Source: Marilutibacter penaei
GTDB lineage: Bacteria > Pseudomonadota > Gammaproteobacteria > Xanthomonadales > Xanthomonadaceae
Length of the DNA: 64,000 nucleotides
NCBI RefSeq assembly: GCF_014145395.1
Contig: NZ_JACHTE010000003.1
Location: 62,001-126,000 of the forward strand
Direction: 5' to 3'
The notes under the pieces were generated by a model that was not told where the DNA came from, did no database searches, and saw nothing but the letters and a program-made list of their open reading frames with translations. This document shows, one piece after another, positions 1 to 9,527 of this stretch (its first letter is position 1; each line of letters starts with the position of its first letter). The translations under genes and the position numbers were made by a program.

Positions 1-1
1 G

Positions 2-595
2 CTGGTCGGCAACCGCGATTCCTGGTGGTTCATGTTCTTCTACGCGATCACCTTCGGCGGCTTCGTCGGCTTCGCCGGTGCCTTGCCCGGCTACTTCCAT
101 GACCAGTTCGGCTTCGAGCCGAAGCTCGCCGGCTGGGCGACCGCCGCCTGCGTGCTGGCCGGTTCGCTGATGCGTCCACTGGGTGGCGTCATTGCCGACC
201 GCATCGGTGGCACGCGCTCGCTGCAGATGGTCTATGTCGCGGTCACGGTGCTGGTCGCCACCGCGGCACTGGGCATCGGCGGTGCGGCGGCGACGGTGGC
301 GCTGTTCGTGCTGACGCTGCTGTGCCTGGGTGCTGGCAACGGTGCGGTGTTCCAGCTGGTGCCGCAGCGCTTCGGCGCGGAGATCGGCCTGATGACGGGC
401 CTGATCGGCATGGCCGGCGGCGTCGGTGGCTTCCTGCTTGCGGCCGGGCTGGGCGTGGTCAAGCAGCAGCTTGGTTCATACGCCCTGGGGCTGTGGCTGT
501 TTGCCGTCGTCGCGATGACCGCGGCGCTGTGCCTGGTCGGCGTCAAGCAACGCTGGCGCCTGCACTGGGCCGCCACCGGCGCGGCACGCGTCTGA
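2..595 (+). CDS. NarK/NasA-type nitrate porter, C-terminal part
   Basis: This is the C-terminal ~197 residues of a major facilitator membrane protein; the frame is open at the left edge, so the true start lies outside the window. The translation is almost wholly hydrophobic, with about six membrane segments. It carries the nitrate-porter signature GAGNGAVFQLVP and a glycine-rich stretch (GMAGGVGG), both typical of NarK/NrtP/NasA nitrate or nitrite transporters. It ends 16 bases before nirB, with a GGAGAG ribosome site in the gap, so it very probably feeds nitrate to the reductases encoded downstream in the same operon. Family is secure; whether it moves nitrate, nitrite or both cannot be told from this half. 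Confidence 0.88.
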   Translation: MVGNRDSWWFMFFYAITFGGFVGFAGALPGYFHDQFGFEPKLAGWATAACVLAGSLMRPLGGVIADRIGGTRSLQMVYVAVTVLVATAALGIGGAAATVALFVLTLLCLGAGNGAVFQLVPQRFGAEIGLMTGLIGMAGGVGGFLLAAGLGVVKQQLGSYALGLWLFAVVAMTAALCLVGVKQRWRLHWAATGAARV

Positions 596-611
596 CCCGG
601 AGAGCACGACG

Positions 612-3065
612 ATGAAGAAACCCCGGCTGGTGGTGGTGGGCAACGGCATGGCCGGCATCCGCACGCTCGAGGAGCTGCTGAAGCTGGTGCCGGACATGTA
701 CGACATCACGGTGTTCGGCGCCGAGCCCCACCCGAACTACAACCGCATCCTGCTGTCGCCGGTGCTGGCGGGCGAGCAGGCCTTCGAGGACATCGTCCTC
801 AATCCGCTCGAGTGGTACGCGGATAACGGCATCCGCCTGCACCTGGGCAAGCAGGTCGTGCGCATCGACCGCGTGCACCGCAAGGTGGTGGCCGACGACG
901 GAACCGAGGCGGAGTACGACCGCCTGTTGCTGGCGACCGGATCCATGCCCTTCATCCTGCCGATCCCGGGCAAGGACCTGCAGGGCGTCATCGGCTACCG
1001 CGACATCCACGACACGCAGGCAATGATCGAGGCGGCCAGGGTCAAGAAGCACGCCGTGGTGATCGGTGGCGGCCTGCTTGGGCTGGAAGCGGCGAATGGC
1101 CTGAAGCTGCGTGGCATGGACGTCACCGTCGTCCACCTCGCCGGCTGGCTGCTGGAGCGCCAGCTCGATCCGGTGGCGGCGCAGCTGCTGCAGAAGTCGC
1201 TGGCCGAACGTGGCCTGGGTTTCCGGCTGAACACGTCGACTACCGAGATTATCGGCAACGACGCCGGCGAAGCGGTCGGCGTGCGCTTCTCCGACGGCAC
1301 CGAACTGCCGGCCGACCTGGTGGTGATGGCGGTCGGTATCCGCCCGAACGCCACGCTGGCGCAGGAAGCCGGCATCCACTGCGACCGCGGCGTGGTCGTC
1401 AACGACACCCTGCAGACCTACGACCCGCGCGTGTACGCGGTCGGCGAATGCGCCAACCACCGCGGGATCGCCTACGGTCTGGTCGCGCCGCTGTTCGAGC
1501 AGGCCAAGATCTGCGCCAACCACCTGGCGCAGTACGGCATCGGCATCTACAAGGGTTCGGTGTCCTCCACCAAGCTCAAGGTCACCGGGATCGACCTGTT
1601 CTCCGCCGGCAATTTCATGGGTGGCGAGGGCTGCGAGGACATCGTGCTGTCCGACCCGGCGGGCGGCGTCTACAAGCGCCTGGTGGTGCAGGGTGACCGG
1701 CTGGTCGGCGCCTGCCTCTACGGCGACACCGAGGACGGCGGCTGGTACCTCAAACTGCTGAAGGACGCCACGCCGATCGACGACCGCCGCGACCAGCTGA
1801 TCTTCGGCGAGACCGCGCTGGGCGAGGCGGGCACGTCGGGCCAGAGCCGCGCGGCGACCATGGCCGACGGCGACGAGGTTTGTGGCTGCAACGGCGTCTG
1901 CAAGGGCACGATCGTGAAGGCCATCAGCGAGCAGGGCCTGTTCACCGTCGACGAGGTCAAGAAGCAGACCAAGGCAGCGAGCTCCTGCGGGTCCTGCACC
2001 GGCCTGGTCGAGCAGATCCTGATGAACTGCCTGGGTTCGAACTTCCAGGAGACGCCGAAGACGAAAGCGGTCTGCGGTTGCACGTCGCACACGCATGCGG
2101 AGGTGCGCCAGGCGATCCGCGAGCACCGCCTGCTCAGCCATGCGCAGGCCTATGCCTTCATGGAGTGGCGCACGCCCAATGGCTGCGCCACCTGCCGCCC
2201 GGCGATCAACTACTACCTGGTCTCCACCTGGCCGCACGAGGCAGTCGACGACCCGCAGTCGCGCCTGGTCAACGAACGCGTGCATGCCAACATCCAGAAG
2301 GACGGCACCTACTCGGTGGTGCCGCAGATGAAGGGTGGCGTCACCAATCCGTCGGAACTGCGACGCATCGCCGACGTCGCCGACAAGTTCGCGATCCCGA
2401 TGGTCAAGGTCACGGGCGGCCAGCGCATCGACCTGCTCGGGGTGAAGAAGGAGGACCTGGTCGAGGTCTGGAAGGACCTCGGCATGAAATCCGGGCATGC
2501 CTACGGCAAGTCGATCCGCACGGTGAAGACCTGCGTCGGCAGCGAGTTCTGCCGCTTCGGGACGCAGAACAGCACGCAGATGGGCATCGACCTGGAGACG
2601 ATGCTCGCCAACATGTGGAGCCCGCACAAGGTGAAGCTGGCGGTCTCGGGCTGCCCGCGCAACTGCGCCGAATCGGGCATCAAGGACGTGGGCATCATCG
2701 CGGTGGACTCGGGCTGGGAGATCCACGTCGGTGGCAACGGTGGCATCAAGACCGAGGTCGCGCGCTTCCTGTGCAAGGTGCGCAACGCCGACGAGGTCAA
2801 GGAATACACCGGCGCATTCCTGCAGCTCTATCGCGAGGAGGCCTATTACCTGGACCGCACCGTTCACTACATCGAGCGCGTGGGCCTGGACTATGTGAAA
2901 CAGCGCGTGGTGGAGGACGCCACAAACCGGCGCGCGCTGTTCGAGCGCCTGCTGTACGCGCTGGAGGGCCTGCCGGATCCATGGGCGGAACGCATCGCGG
3001 GCAGCCGGCGGCGCGAATACGAGCCGTTGCGCATCGACGCCCGGCTCGTCGCGGTGGAGGGCTGA
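612..3065 (+). CDS. nirB: Assimilatory nitrite reductase [NAD(P)H], large subunit
   Basis: Reduces nitrite to ammonium in the cytoplasm with NAD(P)H. The 817 residues match the usual NirB length. Order of parts: an N-terminal FAD/NAD(P)H domain (VVVGNGMAGIRTLEEL near residue 5 and VIGGGLLGLEAANGL near residue 150), a BFD-type [2Fe-2S] domain with ligands C424, C426, C459 and C462, and the C-terminal sirohaem/[4Fe-4S] nitrite-reductase half with C641, C647, C681 and C685 (TCVGSEFCRFG and SGCPRNCAE). All cluster ligands are present. nirD starts 3 bases after its stop and a sirohaem methyltransferase lies at the end of the cluster, which supports an assimilatory role. Confidence 0.96.
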   Translation: MKKPRLVVVGNGMAGIRTLEELLKLVPDMYDITVFGAEPHPNYNRILLSPVLAGEQAFEDIVLNPLEWYADNGIRLHLGKQVVRIDRVHRKVVADDGTEAEYDRLLLATGSMPFILPIPGKDLQGVIGYRDIHDTQAMIEAARVKKHAVVIGGGLLGLEAANGLKLRGMDVTVVHLAGWLLERQLDPVAAQLLQKSLAERGLGFRLNTSTTEIIGNDAGEAVGVRFSDGTELPADLVVMAVGIRPNATLAQEAGIHCDRGVVVNDTLQTYDPRVYAVGECANHRGIAYGLVAPLFEQAKICANHLAQYGIGIYKGSVSSTKLKVTGIDLFSAGNFMGGEGCEDIVLSDPAGGVYKRLVVQGDRLVGACLYGDTEDGGWYLKLLKDATPIDDRRDQLIFGETALGEAGTSGQSRAATMADGDEVCGCNGVCKGTIVKAISEQGLFTVDEVKKQTKAASSCGSCTGLVEQILMNCLGSNFQETPKTKAVCGCTSHTHAEVRQAIREHRLLSHAQAYAFMEWRTPNGCATCRPAINYYLVSTWPHEAVDDPQSRLVNERVHANIQKDGTYSVVPQMKGGVTNPSELRRIADVADKFAIPMVKVTGGQRIDLLGVKKEDLVEVWKDLGMKSGHAYGKSIRTVKTCVGSEFCRFGTQNSTQMGIDLETMLANMWSPHKVKLAVSGCPRNCAESGIKDVGIIAVDSGWEIHVGGNGGIKTEVARFLCKVRNADEVKEYTGAFLQLYREEAYYLDRTVHYIERVGLDYVKQRVVEDATNRRALFERLLYALEGLPDPWAERIAGSRRREYEPLRIDARLVAVEG

Positions 3066-3068
3066 GCG

Positions 3069-3401
3069 ATGGCACGACACACTGGCTGGATCCGCATCTG
3101 CGTGCTCGACGACATCCCGGCACTGGGCGCGCGCGTGCTGGCGCAGGACGGCGGCACCGACATCGCGCTCTTCCGCACCGCCGACGACCGGGTGTTCGCG
3201 GTCGCCGACCGCTGCCCGCACAAGGGCGGGCCGTTGTCACAGGGCCTGGTCGCCGGCGACACGGTCACCTGCCCGCTGCACAACTGGACCATCGGCCTGG
3301 AAAGCGGCGAGGCCTGCGCACCGGACGTGGGCTGCGTACGCCGCTATCCGGTACGGATGGAGGGCGACGAGGTCTGGCTGTCGATGGCGGCGCCGGCCTG
3401 A
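3069..3401 (+). CDS. nirD: Nitrite reductase small subunit, Rieske type
   Basis: Small electron-transfer partner of NirB; 110 residues, normal for NirD. The Rieske [2Fe-2S] ligands are intact: C49-P-H51 and C68-P-L-H71 (DRCPHKGG and CPLHNW). As I recall, the E. coli NirD lacks these ligands, so this is the cluster-bearing assimilatory variety. The stop codon shares one base with the start of nasA (TGATG), which points to translational coupling of the small subunit and the nitrate reductase. Confidence 0.94.
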   Translation: MARHTGWIRICVLDDIPALGARVLAQDGGTDIALFRTADDRVFAVADRCPHKGGPLSQGLVAGDTVTCPLHNWTIGLESGEACAPDVGCVRRYPVRMEGDEVWLSMAAPA

Positions 3402-6229
3402 TGGACGCACCGGTCGCCACGCGTTCCGGCACGGATGCCGCTCCCCATGCCCTGGGAGGGGGGAGCGGCATCCGCCGGACGCGCACGCGATCGACCTGCT
3501 GCTACTGCGGCGTCGGCTGCGGCGTGGTGATCGAGGCCGAGCATGGCCCCGCGGGCAGCCGGATCGTCGGCGTCGAGGGCGATCCGGACCATCCCGCCAA
3601 CTTCGGCCGGTTGTGCAGCAAGGGACATCGCCTCGCGGAAACGGCGCGCAGCGACGCCGGTCGCGCGTTGCAGCCGGAGCTGCGCCACCAGCGGCACGAG
3701 GCGCGCCGCGCGGTCGACTGGGGCATCGCCCTCGATACGGTGGCGCACCGGTTGTCCACGATCATCGCGGAGCACGGCCGTGATTCCGTCGGCTTCTACC
3801 TGTCGGGCCAGCTGCTGACCGAGGACTATTACGTCTTCAACAAACTGGCGAAGGGTCTGGTCGGCACCGCCAACGTCGACACCAACTCGCGCCTGTGCAT
3901 GTCGAGCGCGGTCAGTGCCTACAAGCTTGCCTTGGGCGCCGACGGACCGCCGACCTGCTACGAGGACCTTGAACTCGCGAAGACGGTGCTGTTCGCCGGC
4001 AGCAATGCGGCGCATGCGCATCCGGTATTGTTCCGCCGGCTGGAAGCCGCGCGGGAATGCGATCCCTCGGTGCGCTGGATCGTGGTCGACCCCCGGCGTA
4101 CCGACACCGCGGCGATGGCCGACCTGCACTTGGCGGTGCAGCCGGGAACGGACGTCGCGCTGTTCAACGGCATGTTGCACCACCTGATCTGGGAGGACCG
4201 GATCGATCGCAGCTTCATCGCCACCCATACCGCGGGCTTCGACGCGCTCAAGGACGTGCTGCGCGACTATGCGCCGCGCACTGCCGCAGAGATCTGCGGC
4301 ATCCCGGTCGCCGACCTGGTCGAGGCCGCCGAATGGTTCGGTCGCAGCCCGGCGTCGCTGTCGCTGTACTGCATGGGCCTCAACCAGTCGGTGCATGGCA
4401 CCGACAAGAACCTGGCGCTGATCCATCTGCACCTGGCCACCGGACAGATCGGGCGCCCCGGCGCGGGGCCGTTCTCGCTCACCGGCCAGCCGAACGCGAT
4501 GGGCGGCCGCGAGGTGGGTGGTCTGGCGACGATGCTCGCCGCGCATCGCGACATCACCAACGACGGCGATCGCGCCGAGCTGGAACGCCTGTGGGGCCTT
4601 CCGTCGGGACGGCTGCCGTCGAAACCCGGCCTGCCCGCGGTGGCGATGTTCGACGCGCTGCGCGACGGCAGGCTGAAGGCGGTCTGGATCGCCTGCACCA
4701 ACCCCGTGCATTCCCTGCCCGACAATGCGCGCGTGCGAGATGCCCTGGCGCGCGCCGAATTCGTCGTCGTCCAGGATGCGTTCGTCGACACCGACACCGT
4801 GCCCTTCGCCGACGTGCTGCTGCCCGCGGCCAGCTGGGGCGAGAAGGACGGCACGGTCACCAACTCCGAGCGCCGCATCTCGCGCGTGCGGGCCGCCGTG
4901 CCTCCCCCCGGCCAGGCCCGTACCGACCTGTGGATTGCCTGCGAAGTGGCCAGGCGCATGGAAGCGCGGCTCGGGGTCGCCGGCCAGCCGGCGCTGTTCA
5001 ACTTAGCCGGACCGGCGGCCGTGTACGACGAGCATGTGAAGCTGACGGTCGGACGCGACCTCGACATCGGCGGCCTGGACCACGCACGGCTCGATGCCGA
5101 TGGACCGCAACAGTGGCCGTTTCCCGCGGGTGCGACGACGGGTGCGTCGCGGCGCTACGGTGATGGCCGCTTCGAGACGGCGGATGGGCGCGCGCGCTTC
5201 CACCCGACACCGTGGCGACCGCCTGCGGAACCGACCAATGCGCAATACCCGCTGCGCCTCCTGACCGGTCGGTTGCGCGACCAGTGGCATGGCATGAGCC
5301 GCACGGGCCGCCTGCCCGAACTGTTCGCGCACAGCCCGCGCCCGGCGCTGCGGATGTGCCCCGCGGATGCCGCGCGGCGCGGCCTGTCGGGCGGCATGCT
5401 GGTCCAGGTCGAAAGCCGCCGGGGGCGCCTGGTGCTCCCGCTCGAGCTGTCCGATGAGGTGTCGTCCGGGACGGTGTTCGCGGCCATGCACTGGAGTGGC
5501 CAGCACCTGTCCAGCGGCGGCATCAACGTGGTCTGCCAGCCGGCGGTGGATGCGCGTTCGCAGCAGCCGGAGCTGAAGCATGCGGCCGTGCGCGTCCAGC
5601 CGGCATCATTCGGCTGGCACCTGCTGGCGGCGCGACGCGGTGACCCGCTGGCCTTGCACCAGGCGATACAGCCGCTGTTGGCGCGCTGCGGGTACGCGGC
5701 GATCGCGCTGTATCCCGATGCGGGCGATCCGGCGCTTGCGTGGTGCGTGCTGAATGCGGCGCATCCCGAGGCGCAGGCCGAAGACTGGATGCGATGCCTG
5801 GTCGAAGCCTTCGCCCTGCAGCCCGGTGCCGACACCCTCGAATACCGTGACGCCCGCCGCGGCCTGCTCAAGCGCGTGGCCTGGCGCGTGGACAGCCCGT
5901 CCCTGATCGATGGCCTGCTATGGGCCGATTCGCAGCCAGACCCCGCCAGCGAGGCCCTGCTCGAACGAGCGCTCTCCGGCGAGCCCTGGGCCGGATCGCG
6001 GCTCGGCGTGCTGTCCGGCGCGCTGGCCGCGGTCGCGCGCGACCCGGTGGTGTGCAGCTGCCGCGGTGTCCGCCTGTCCGCGATCCGCACCGGTATCGCC
6101 CAGGGCGACGACCTCGCGGCACTCAAGCAGGGACTCGGCTGCGGGACCGAATGCGGTTCCTGCGTCCCCGAACTCACCCGACTGTGCGCGGCATCGCCGC
6201 GCGCCGCGCTCACCGAACGAGGTGCCTGA
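3401..6229 (+). CDS. nasA: Assimilatory nitrate reductase, molybdopterin catalytic subunit
   Basis: Reduces nitrate to nitrite in the cytoplasm; 942 residues. The N-terminal [4Fe-4S] ligands are C33, C36, C40 and C72 (CCYCGVGCG, then GRLCSKG). The body is a molybdopterin oxidoreductase with the cofactor-binding sections (NTNSRLCMSS, VDPRRTDTA, TNPVHSLPDN) and a C-terminal dinucleotide-binding domain. A BFD-type [2Fe-2S] domain closes the protein (C885, C887, C918, C921), as in NasA proteins that take electrons from a ferredoxin-like or flavoprotein partner. The reading frame is open far upstream (to 1880) but that stretch is nirB in another frame; the ATG at 3401 overlaps the nirD stop and is followed directly by the cluster motif, so it is chosen. 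No signal peptide, consistent with assimilation. Confidence 0.93.
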   Translation: MDAPVATRSGTDAAPHALGGGSGIRRTRTRSTCCYCGVGCGVVIEAEHGPAGSRIVGVEGDPDHPANFGRLCSKGHRLAETARSDAGRALQPELRHQRHEARRAVDWGIALDTVAHRLSTIIAEHGRDSVGFYLSGQLLTEDYYVFNKLAKGLVGTANVDTNSRLCMSSAVSAYKLALGADGPPTCYEDLELAKTVLFAGSNAAHAHPVLFRRLEAARECDPSVRWIVVDPRRTDTAAMADLHLAVQPGTDVALFNGMLHHLIWEDRIDRSFIATHTAGFDALKDVLRDYAPRTAAEICGIPVADLVEAAEWFGRSPASLSLYCMGLNQSVHGTDKNLALIHLHLATGQIGRPGAGPFSLTGQPNAMGGREVGGLATMLAAHRDITNDGDRAELERLWGLPSGRLPSKPGLPAVAMFDALRDGRLKAVWIACTNPVHSLPDNARVRDALARAEFVVVQDAFVDTDTVPFADVLLPAASWGEKDGTVTNSERRISRVRAAVPPPGQARTDLWIACEVARRMEARLGVAGQPALFNLAGPAAVYDEHVKLTVGRDLDIGGLDHARLDADGPQQWPFPAGATTGASRRYGDGRFETADGRARFHPTPWRPPAEPTNAQYPLRLLTGRLRDQWHGMSRTGRLPELFAHSPRPALRMCPADAARRGLSGGMLVQVESRRGRLVLPLELSDEVSSGTVFAAMHWSGQHLSSGGINVVCQPAVDARSQQPELKHAAVRVQPASFGWHLLAARRGDPLALHQAIQPLLARCGYAAIALYPDAGDPALAWCVLNAAHPEAQAEDWMRCLVEAFALQPGADTLEYRDARRGLLKRVAWRVDSPSLIDGLLWADSQPDPASEALLERALSGEPWAGSRLGVLSGALAAVARDPVVCSCRGVRLSAIRTGIAQGDDLAALKQGLGCGTECGSCVPELTRLCAASPRAALTERGA

Positions 6230-7050
6230 TGATGCCGACCCACGATACCCCCACGCCTGGTCGCCGCGCCCCCGCTGAGGTCGTGCTGCTGTCGGCCGGT
6301 CCAGGGGCACTCGACCTGTTGACCCTGCGTGCGGTGCGCGAGCTGGAGGCCGCCGACGTGCTCCTGGTCGACGAGCTGGTCGACCCGGCGATCGCTGGCT
6401 TCGCGCCCGGCGCACGGCTGATCCGGGTCGGCAAGCGCGGCGGCTGCCGTTCCACCCCGCAGGCGTTCATCTGCCGGCTGATGCGGCGTTATGCGCTGCG
6501 TGGCCTGCGGGTGGCGCGCGTCAAGGGTGGTGACGCGCTGCTGTTCGGACGTGCCGGCGAGGAGATCGCCTTCCTGCGCGCCGCCGGTATCGAAGTGCGC
6601 ATCGTCAACGGCGTCAGTGCGGGCTTCGCGGCAGCGGCCAGCCTGGGCGTCTCGCTGACCCATCGCGATCATTGCCATGGCATCACCTTCGTTACCGCGC
6701 ACACGCATGACCACGGTGAACCGGACTGGGCGGCCTTGGCGGCGACCGGCACCACGCTGGCGATCTACATGGGCATGCGGCGCGCGGGTGCGCTGGGTGC
6801 GGCCCTGCGCCGGCACCTGCCGGCCGCCACGCCGGTCGCCATCGTGCAGTCGGCCAGCCGGCCAGACGAGCTGCGCTGGCTGACCACGCTTGCGGGGCTG
6901 GAGGATGTCGCCGACGTGCTCGACCCCGGCGCGCCCGGGGTGATCTTCGTGGGCGAGGCGGTGGGCGAGGCCAGCGGTCGATTGCCGCGCCCCGCCGTGG
7001 CTGCGCGCGCCGACGCGGACCTGCGCGGGGAGGCGCTGGCGTTCGCCTGA
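6229..7050 (+). CDS. cobA: Uroporphyrinogen-III C-methyltransferase (SUMT)
   Basis: Adds two methyl groups from S-adenosylmethionine to uroporphyrinogen III to give precorrin-2, the precursor of sirohaem needed by NirB. The 273 residues form the methylase domain only (LLSAGPGALDLLTLRA near residue 20, VARVKGGDALLFGRAGEE near 95, VNGVSAGFAAAASLG near 125); no CysG-type dehydrogenase/ferrochelatase domain is attached, so those steps must be coded elsewhere. The ATG at 6229 uses the last base of the nasA stop codon, and a second ATG follows directly. Last gene of the nitrate operon; it converges with the next gene with 3 bases between stops. Confidence 0.92.
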   Translation: MMPTHDTPTPGRRAPAEVVLLSAGPGALDLLTLRAVRELEAADVLLVDELVDPAIAGFAPGARLIRVGKRGGCRSTPQAFICRLMRRYALRGLRVARVKGGDALLFGRAGEEIAFLRAAGIEVRIVNGVSAGFAAAASLGVSLTHRDHCHGITFVTAHTHDHGEPDWAALAATGTTLAIYMGMRRAGALGAALRRHLPAATPVAIVQSASRPDELRWLTTLAGLEDVADVLDPGAPGVIFVGEAVGEASGRLPRPAVAARADADLRGEALAFA

Positions 7051-7053
7051 GGC

Positions 7054-7818
7054 TCAGCCGGCCAGCAGGCGCCCGCCGTCGAGGTGGATGACCTGCCCGG
7101 TGCTGTAGGTCGCGTCGACCAGCAGCCAGCGCACGGCCTCGGCAACCTCCTCGGGTGTCCCGGTGCGCTGCATGGGCGTGCGCTCGATCATCGCCGCCTG
7201 CTTGACCGTGCAGGCATCGCCCGCAACCGCGTCGCCGTCGCCGGGCTCGGGCCACAGGATCGCGCCGGGCGACACCGCGTTGACCCGCACGTCCGGACCA
7301 AGCTCCATCGCCAGCGAGCGCGTCATCGCCAGCAGCGCCGCCTTCGCCATGCAGTAGACAGTGTGGTCGTGCAGCGGTCGCTCGGCATAGATGTCGACGA
7401 GGTTGACGATGCCGCCCTTCGCCGCCACCAGGTGCGGCGCGGCGGCCTGCGAGAGGAAGAAGGGCGCAAATGCATTGCTCGCGAACAGCCGGTCCCACTG
7501 TGCGGGCGTGGTGGTGCCGATCGGTGTTGGCTCGAAGCTCGAAGCGTTGTTGACCAGTGCATCGAGGCGGCCGAAATGCCCCACCGTGCGCGCGACCAGT
7601 TCCGGCAGGCGGTCGAACGTGCTGAGATCCGCCTGCAGCGGCAGCACGCTGCCCGGGCGCTCGGCATTCAGCGCTGCGGCCAACGCTTCAGCCTCGGCCA
7701 CGGAGCCGCGGTAGTGCAGCGCGATGTTGAAACCGGCGCCGTGCAGCCGGCGCGCGGTGGCCGCGCCGATGCGGCGGGCGGCGCCGGTGACGAGCGCGAC
7801 GGGGCGGGTCGATGCCAT
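7054..7818 (-). CDS. Pteridine reductase-like short-chain dehydrogenase
   Basis: A 254-residue NADPH-dependent short-chain reductase. The cofactor motif is TGAARRIG (residues 11-18), with arginine in place of the usual glycine, and the catalytic residues are Y155 and K159 with D142 where most SDRs have serine. Both changes are hallmarks of the pteridine reductase (PTR1/FolM) branch, which reduces dihydro- or biopterins. Single gene, divergent from the methyltransferase at 7904 and convergent with the nitrate cluster. The molybdopterin enzyme next door is probably a coincidence of place, since molybdopterin synthesis does not use this enzyme. Exact substrate unknown. Confidence 0.83.
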   Translation of the reverse strand: MASTRPVALVTGAARRIGAATARRLHGAGFNIALHYRGSVAEAEALAAALNAERPGSVLPLQADLSTFDRLPELVARTVGHFGRLDALVNNASSFEPTPIGTTTPAQWDRLFASNAFAPFFLSQAAAPHLVAAKGGIVNLVDIYAERPLHDHTVYCMAKAALLAMTRSLAMELGPDVRVNAVSPGAILWPEPGDGDAVAGDACTVKQAAMIERTPMQRTGTPEEVAEAVRWLLVDATYSTGQVIHLDGGRLLAG

Positions 7819-7903
7819 GGCAGTGCTTCACTAGACCAGCCACGAGGGTAGCCGGCCCGCCGCCGCAAGGCCAAGCGCGCGCCGGCCTGCGATAATCCGC
7901 CCC

Positions 7904-9085
7904 ATGAACGCCCTGCCGACCCCCGACGCCGACGCCCTCGCGCACAGCCACCGACTGGCCGCCCACCTGCGGGCGGAGATCGACGCGGCCGAGGGCCAGG
8001 CCATCCCGTTCTCGCGCTTCATGGAGCTGGCCCTGTATGCGCCTGGGCTGGGCTACTACAGCGCCGGCGCGACCAAGTTCGGCGAGGCCGGCGACTTCAT
8101 CACCGCGCCCGAGCTGGGCCCCGTGTTCGCCGCCTGCGTGGCCGAGGCCGTCGCGCCCGTGCTCCAGCAACTCGGCGAGGAGGCGCGTTTCCTGGAGCTC
8201 GGTGGGGGCACCGGTGCGTTCGCCGAGGTCGTGCTCAAGCGGCTCACCGAGCTCGACGCGCTGCCCGAACGCTACGCCATCCTCGAGCCCAGCGCGCAGC
8301 TGCGCGAACGCCAGCGCGAGCGCCTGCAGGCGGCGCTGCCGCCGCTGCATTTCGAACTCGTCGAATGGCTGGATGCACCGTTCGGCGACGACTGGGACGG
8401 CGTGCTGTTTGCCAACGAAGTCATCGACGCCCTGCCGACGCCGCGCTTCGCGATCGTCGACGGCGAGGTCCATGAGGAACTGGTGGTGCGCGACGGCGGC
8501 GACTTCGCGCGCATCACCCGGCCGGCCGATGCCTTCCTCGGCAATGCGGTGCGCCAGCTTGAGCAGCGGCTTGGGCGGCGCTTCCCGGACGGCTACCGCT
8601 CCGAACTCTTGCCGCAGCTGCCGTACTGGATCCAGGCCGTCAGCGGCGGCATGCGCCGCGGCGCGATGCTGTTCGTCGACTATGGCCATCCGCGCGCGGA
8701 GTTCTACCAGGCCGAGCGCAGCGACGGCACCCTGCGTGCGTTCTACCGCCAGCAGATGCACCACGACGTGCTGCGCTGGCCGGGCTTGCAGGACATCACC
8801 GCATCGGTCGATTTCACCGCCCTGGCCGAGGCCGGCGTGGGTGCGGGCTTCGACTTCGCCGGTTACTGCACGCAGTCCAGCTTCCTGATGGGCAATGGCC
8901 TGGCCGGCGTGCTCGGACGCATCGAACGCATCGCCGACGAAACCGAGCGCCTGCGCCGCACCGAAGAGGTCAAGAAGCTGACCCTGCCCAGTGCGATGGG
9001 CGAGCGCTTCCAGGTGATGGGCTTCCAGAAGGACGTCGAGTTCGGCACGGCGTTCCTCGCGGGCGACCTGAGCTTCCGCCTGTGA
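7904..9085 (+). CDS. SAM-dependent methyltransferase, MidA/NDUFAF7 family
   Basis: A 393-residue class I methyltransferase. The family block GDFITAPELGPVFA (residues 63-76) and the SAM-binding motif FLELGGGTGAFAE (residues 96-108) are clear. In mitochondria the homologue methylates an arginine of a complex I subunit; the bacterial role is unproven. No signal or membrane segment. It is followed after 10 bases by a VanZ-like gene, probably in the same transcript. Family call is firm, function is inferred. Confidence 0.88.
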   Translation: MNALPTPDADALAHSHRLAAHLRAEIDAAEGQAIPFSRFMELALYAPGLGYYSAGATKFGEAGDFITAPELGPVFAACVAEAVAPVLQQLGEEARFLELGGGTGAFAEVVLKRLTELDALPERYAILEPSAQLRERQRERLQAALPPLHFELVEWLDAPFGDDWDGVLFANEVIDALPTPRFAIVDGEVHEELVVRDGGDFARITRPADAFLGNAVRQLEQRLGRRFPDGYRSELLPQLPYWIQAVSGGMRRGAMLFVDYGHPRAEFYQAERSDGTLRAFYRQQMHHDVLRWPGLQDITASVDFTALAEAGVGAGFDFAGYCTQSSFLMGNGLAGVLGRIERIADETERLRRTEEVKKLTLPSAMGERFQVMGFQKDVEFGTAFLAGDLSFRL

Positions 9086-9095
9086 GTCGCGGCCG

Positions 9096-9527
9096 GTGAC
9101 GCGGGTCCTGCGTCCGCTGCGCTGGCCACGCGGCTGGCTCTGCGCCTGGCTGATGTTCGTCGCCGCGGTGGTGGTGGTGTCGTTGCTGCCGGCGCGCGAC
9201 CTGCCGCCGATGCCCTTCGATGGCGTCGACAAGCTCGAACACCTGCTCGCCTACGCCGCGATGGCGACCGGCGCGATCATGCTGTTCGCCTCGCGCCGCA
9301 CCCATGCCGCGGTGGCGCTCGCCCTGGTTGCACTGGGCATTGCCCTGGAGTTCGCGCAGGGCGCGATGACCGATTCGCGAATGGCCGATGGCGCGGATGC
9401 CGTGGCCAATGCGCTGGGGGTCGCCATCGGCTGGTATCTGGGCCGCACCCCGGTCGCACGCGGGCTGTTGGCGCTGGAAGCGCGGTTGTCCGGCCGTCCG
9501 GGCCGACAGGGGCCGCGCACGCCCTGA
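9096..9527 (+). CDS. VanZ-like membrane protein
   Basis: A 143-residue protein with about four membrane segments and a pattern close to the VanZ family (a short charged DGVDKLEHLLAYAAMA segment after the first helix, then FAQGAMTDSRMADGADAVANALG before the last). A GTG start at 9096 is used; it sits 10 bases after the preceding stop. VanZ in enterococci raises teicoplanin resistance, but most chromosomal family members have no known job. Nothing here suggests antibiotic resistance. Confidence 0.75.
   Translation: MTRVLRPLRWPRGWLCAWLMFVAAVVVVSLLPARDLPPMPFDGVDKLEHLLAYAAMATGAIMLFASRRTHAAVALALVALGIALEFAQGAMTDSRMADGADAVANALGVAIGWYLGRTPVARGLLALEARLSGRPGRQGPRTP

Noticed and set aside
543-3221. 892-codon open frame on the minus strand opposite nirB
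   Set aside because: Composition is that of an antisense shadow of GC-rich coding DNA (rich in Ala, Arg, His, Asp, Val), with no recognisable domain; nirB on the other strand has every expected motif.
1880-3400. Upstream extension of the nasA frame
   Set aside because: Open frame only; it overlaps nirB and nirD in another frame, and the [4Fe-4S] motif starts shortly after the ATG at 3401.
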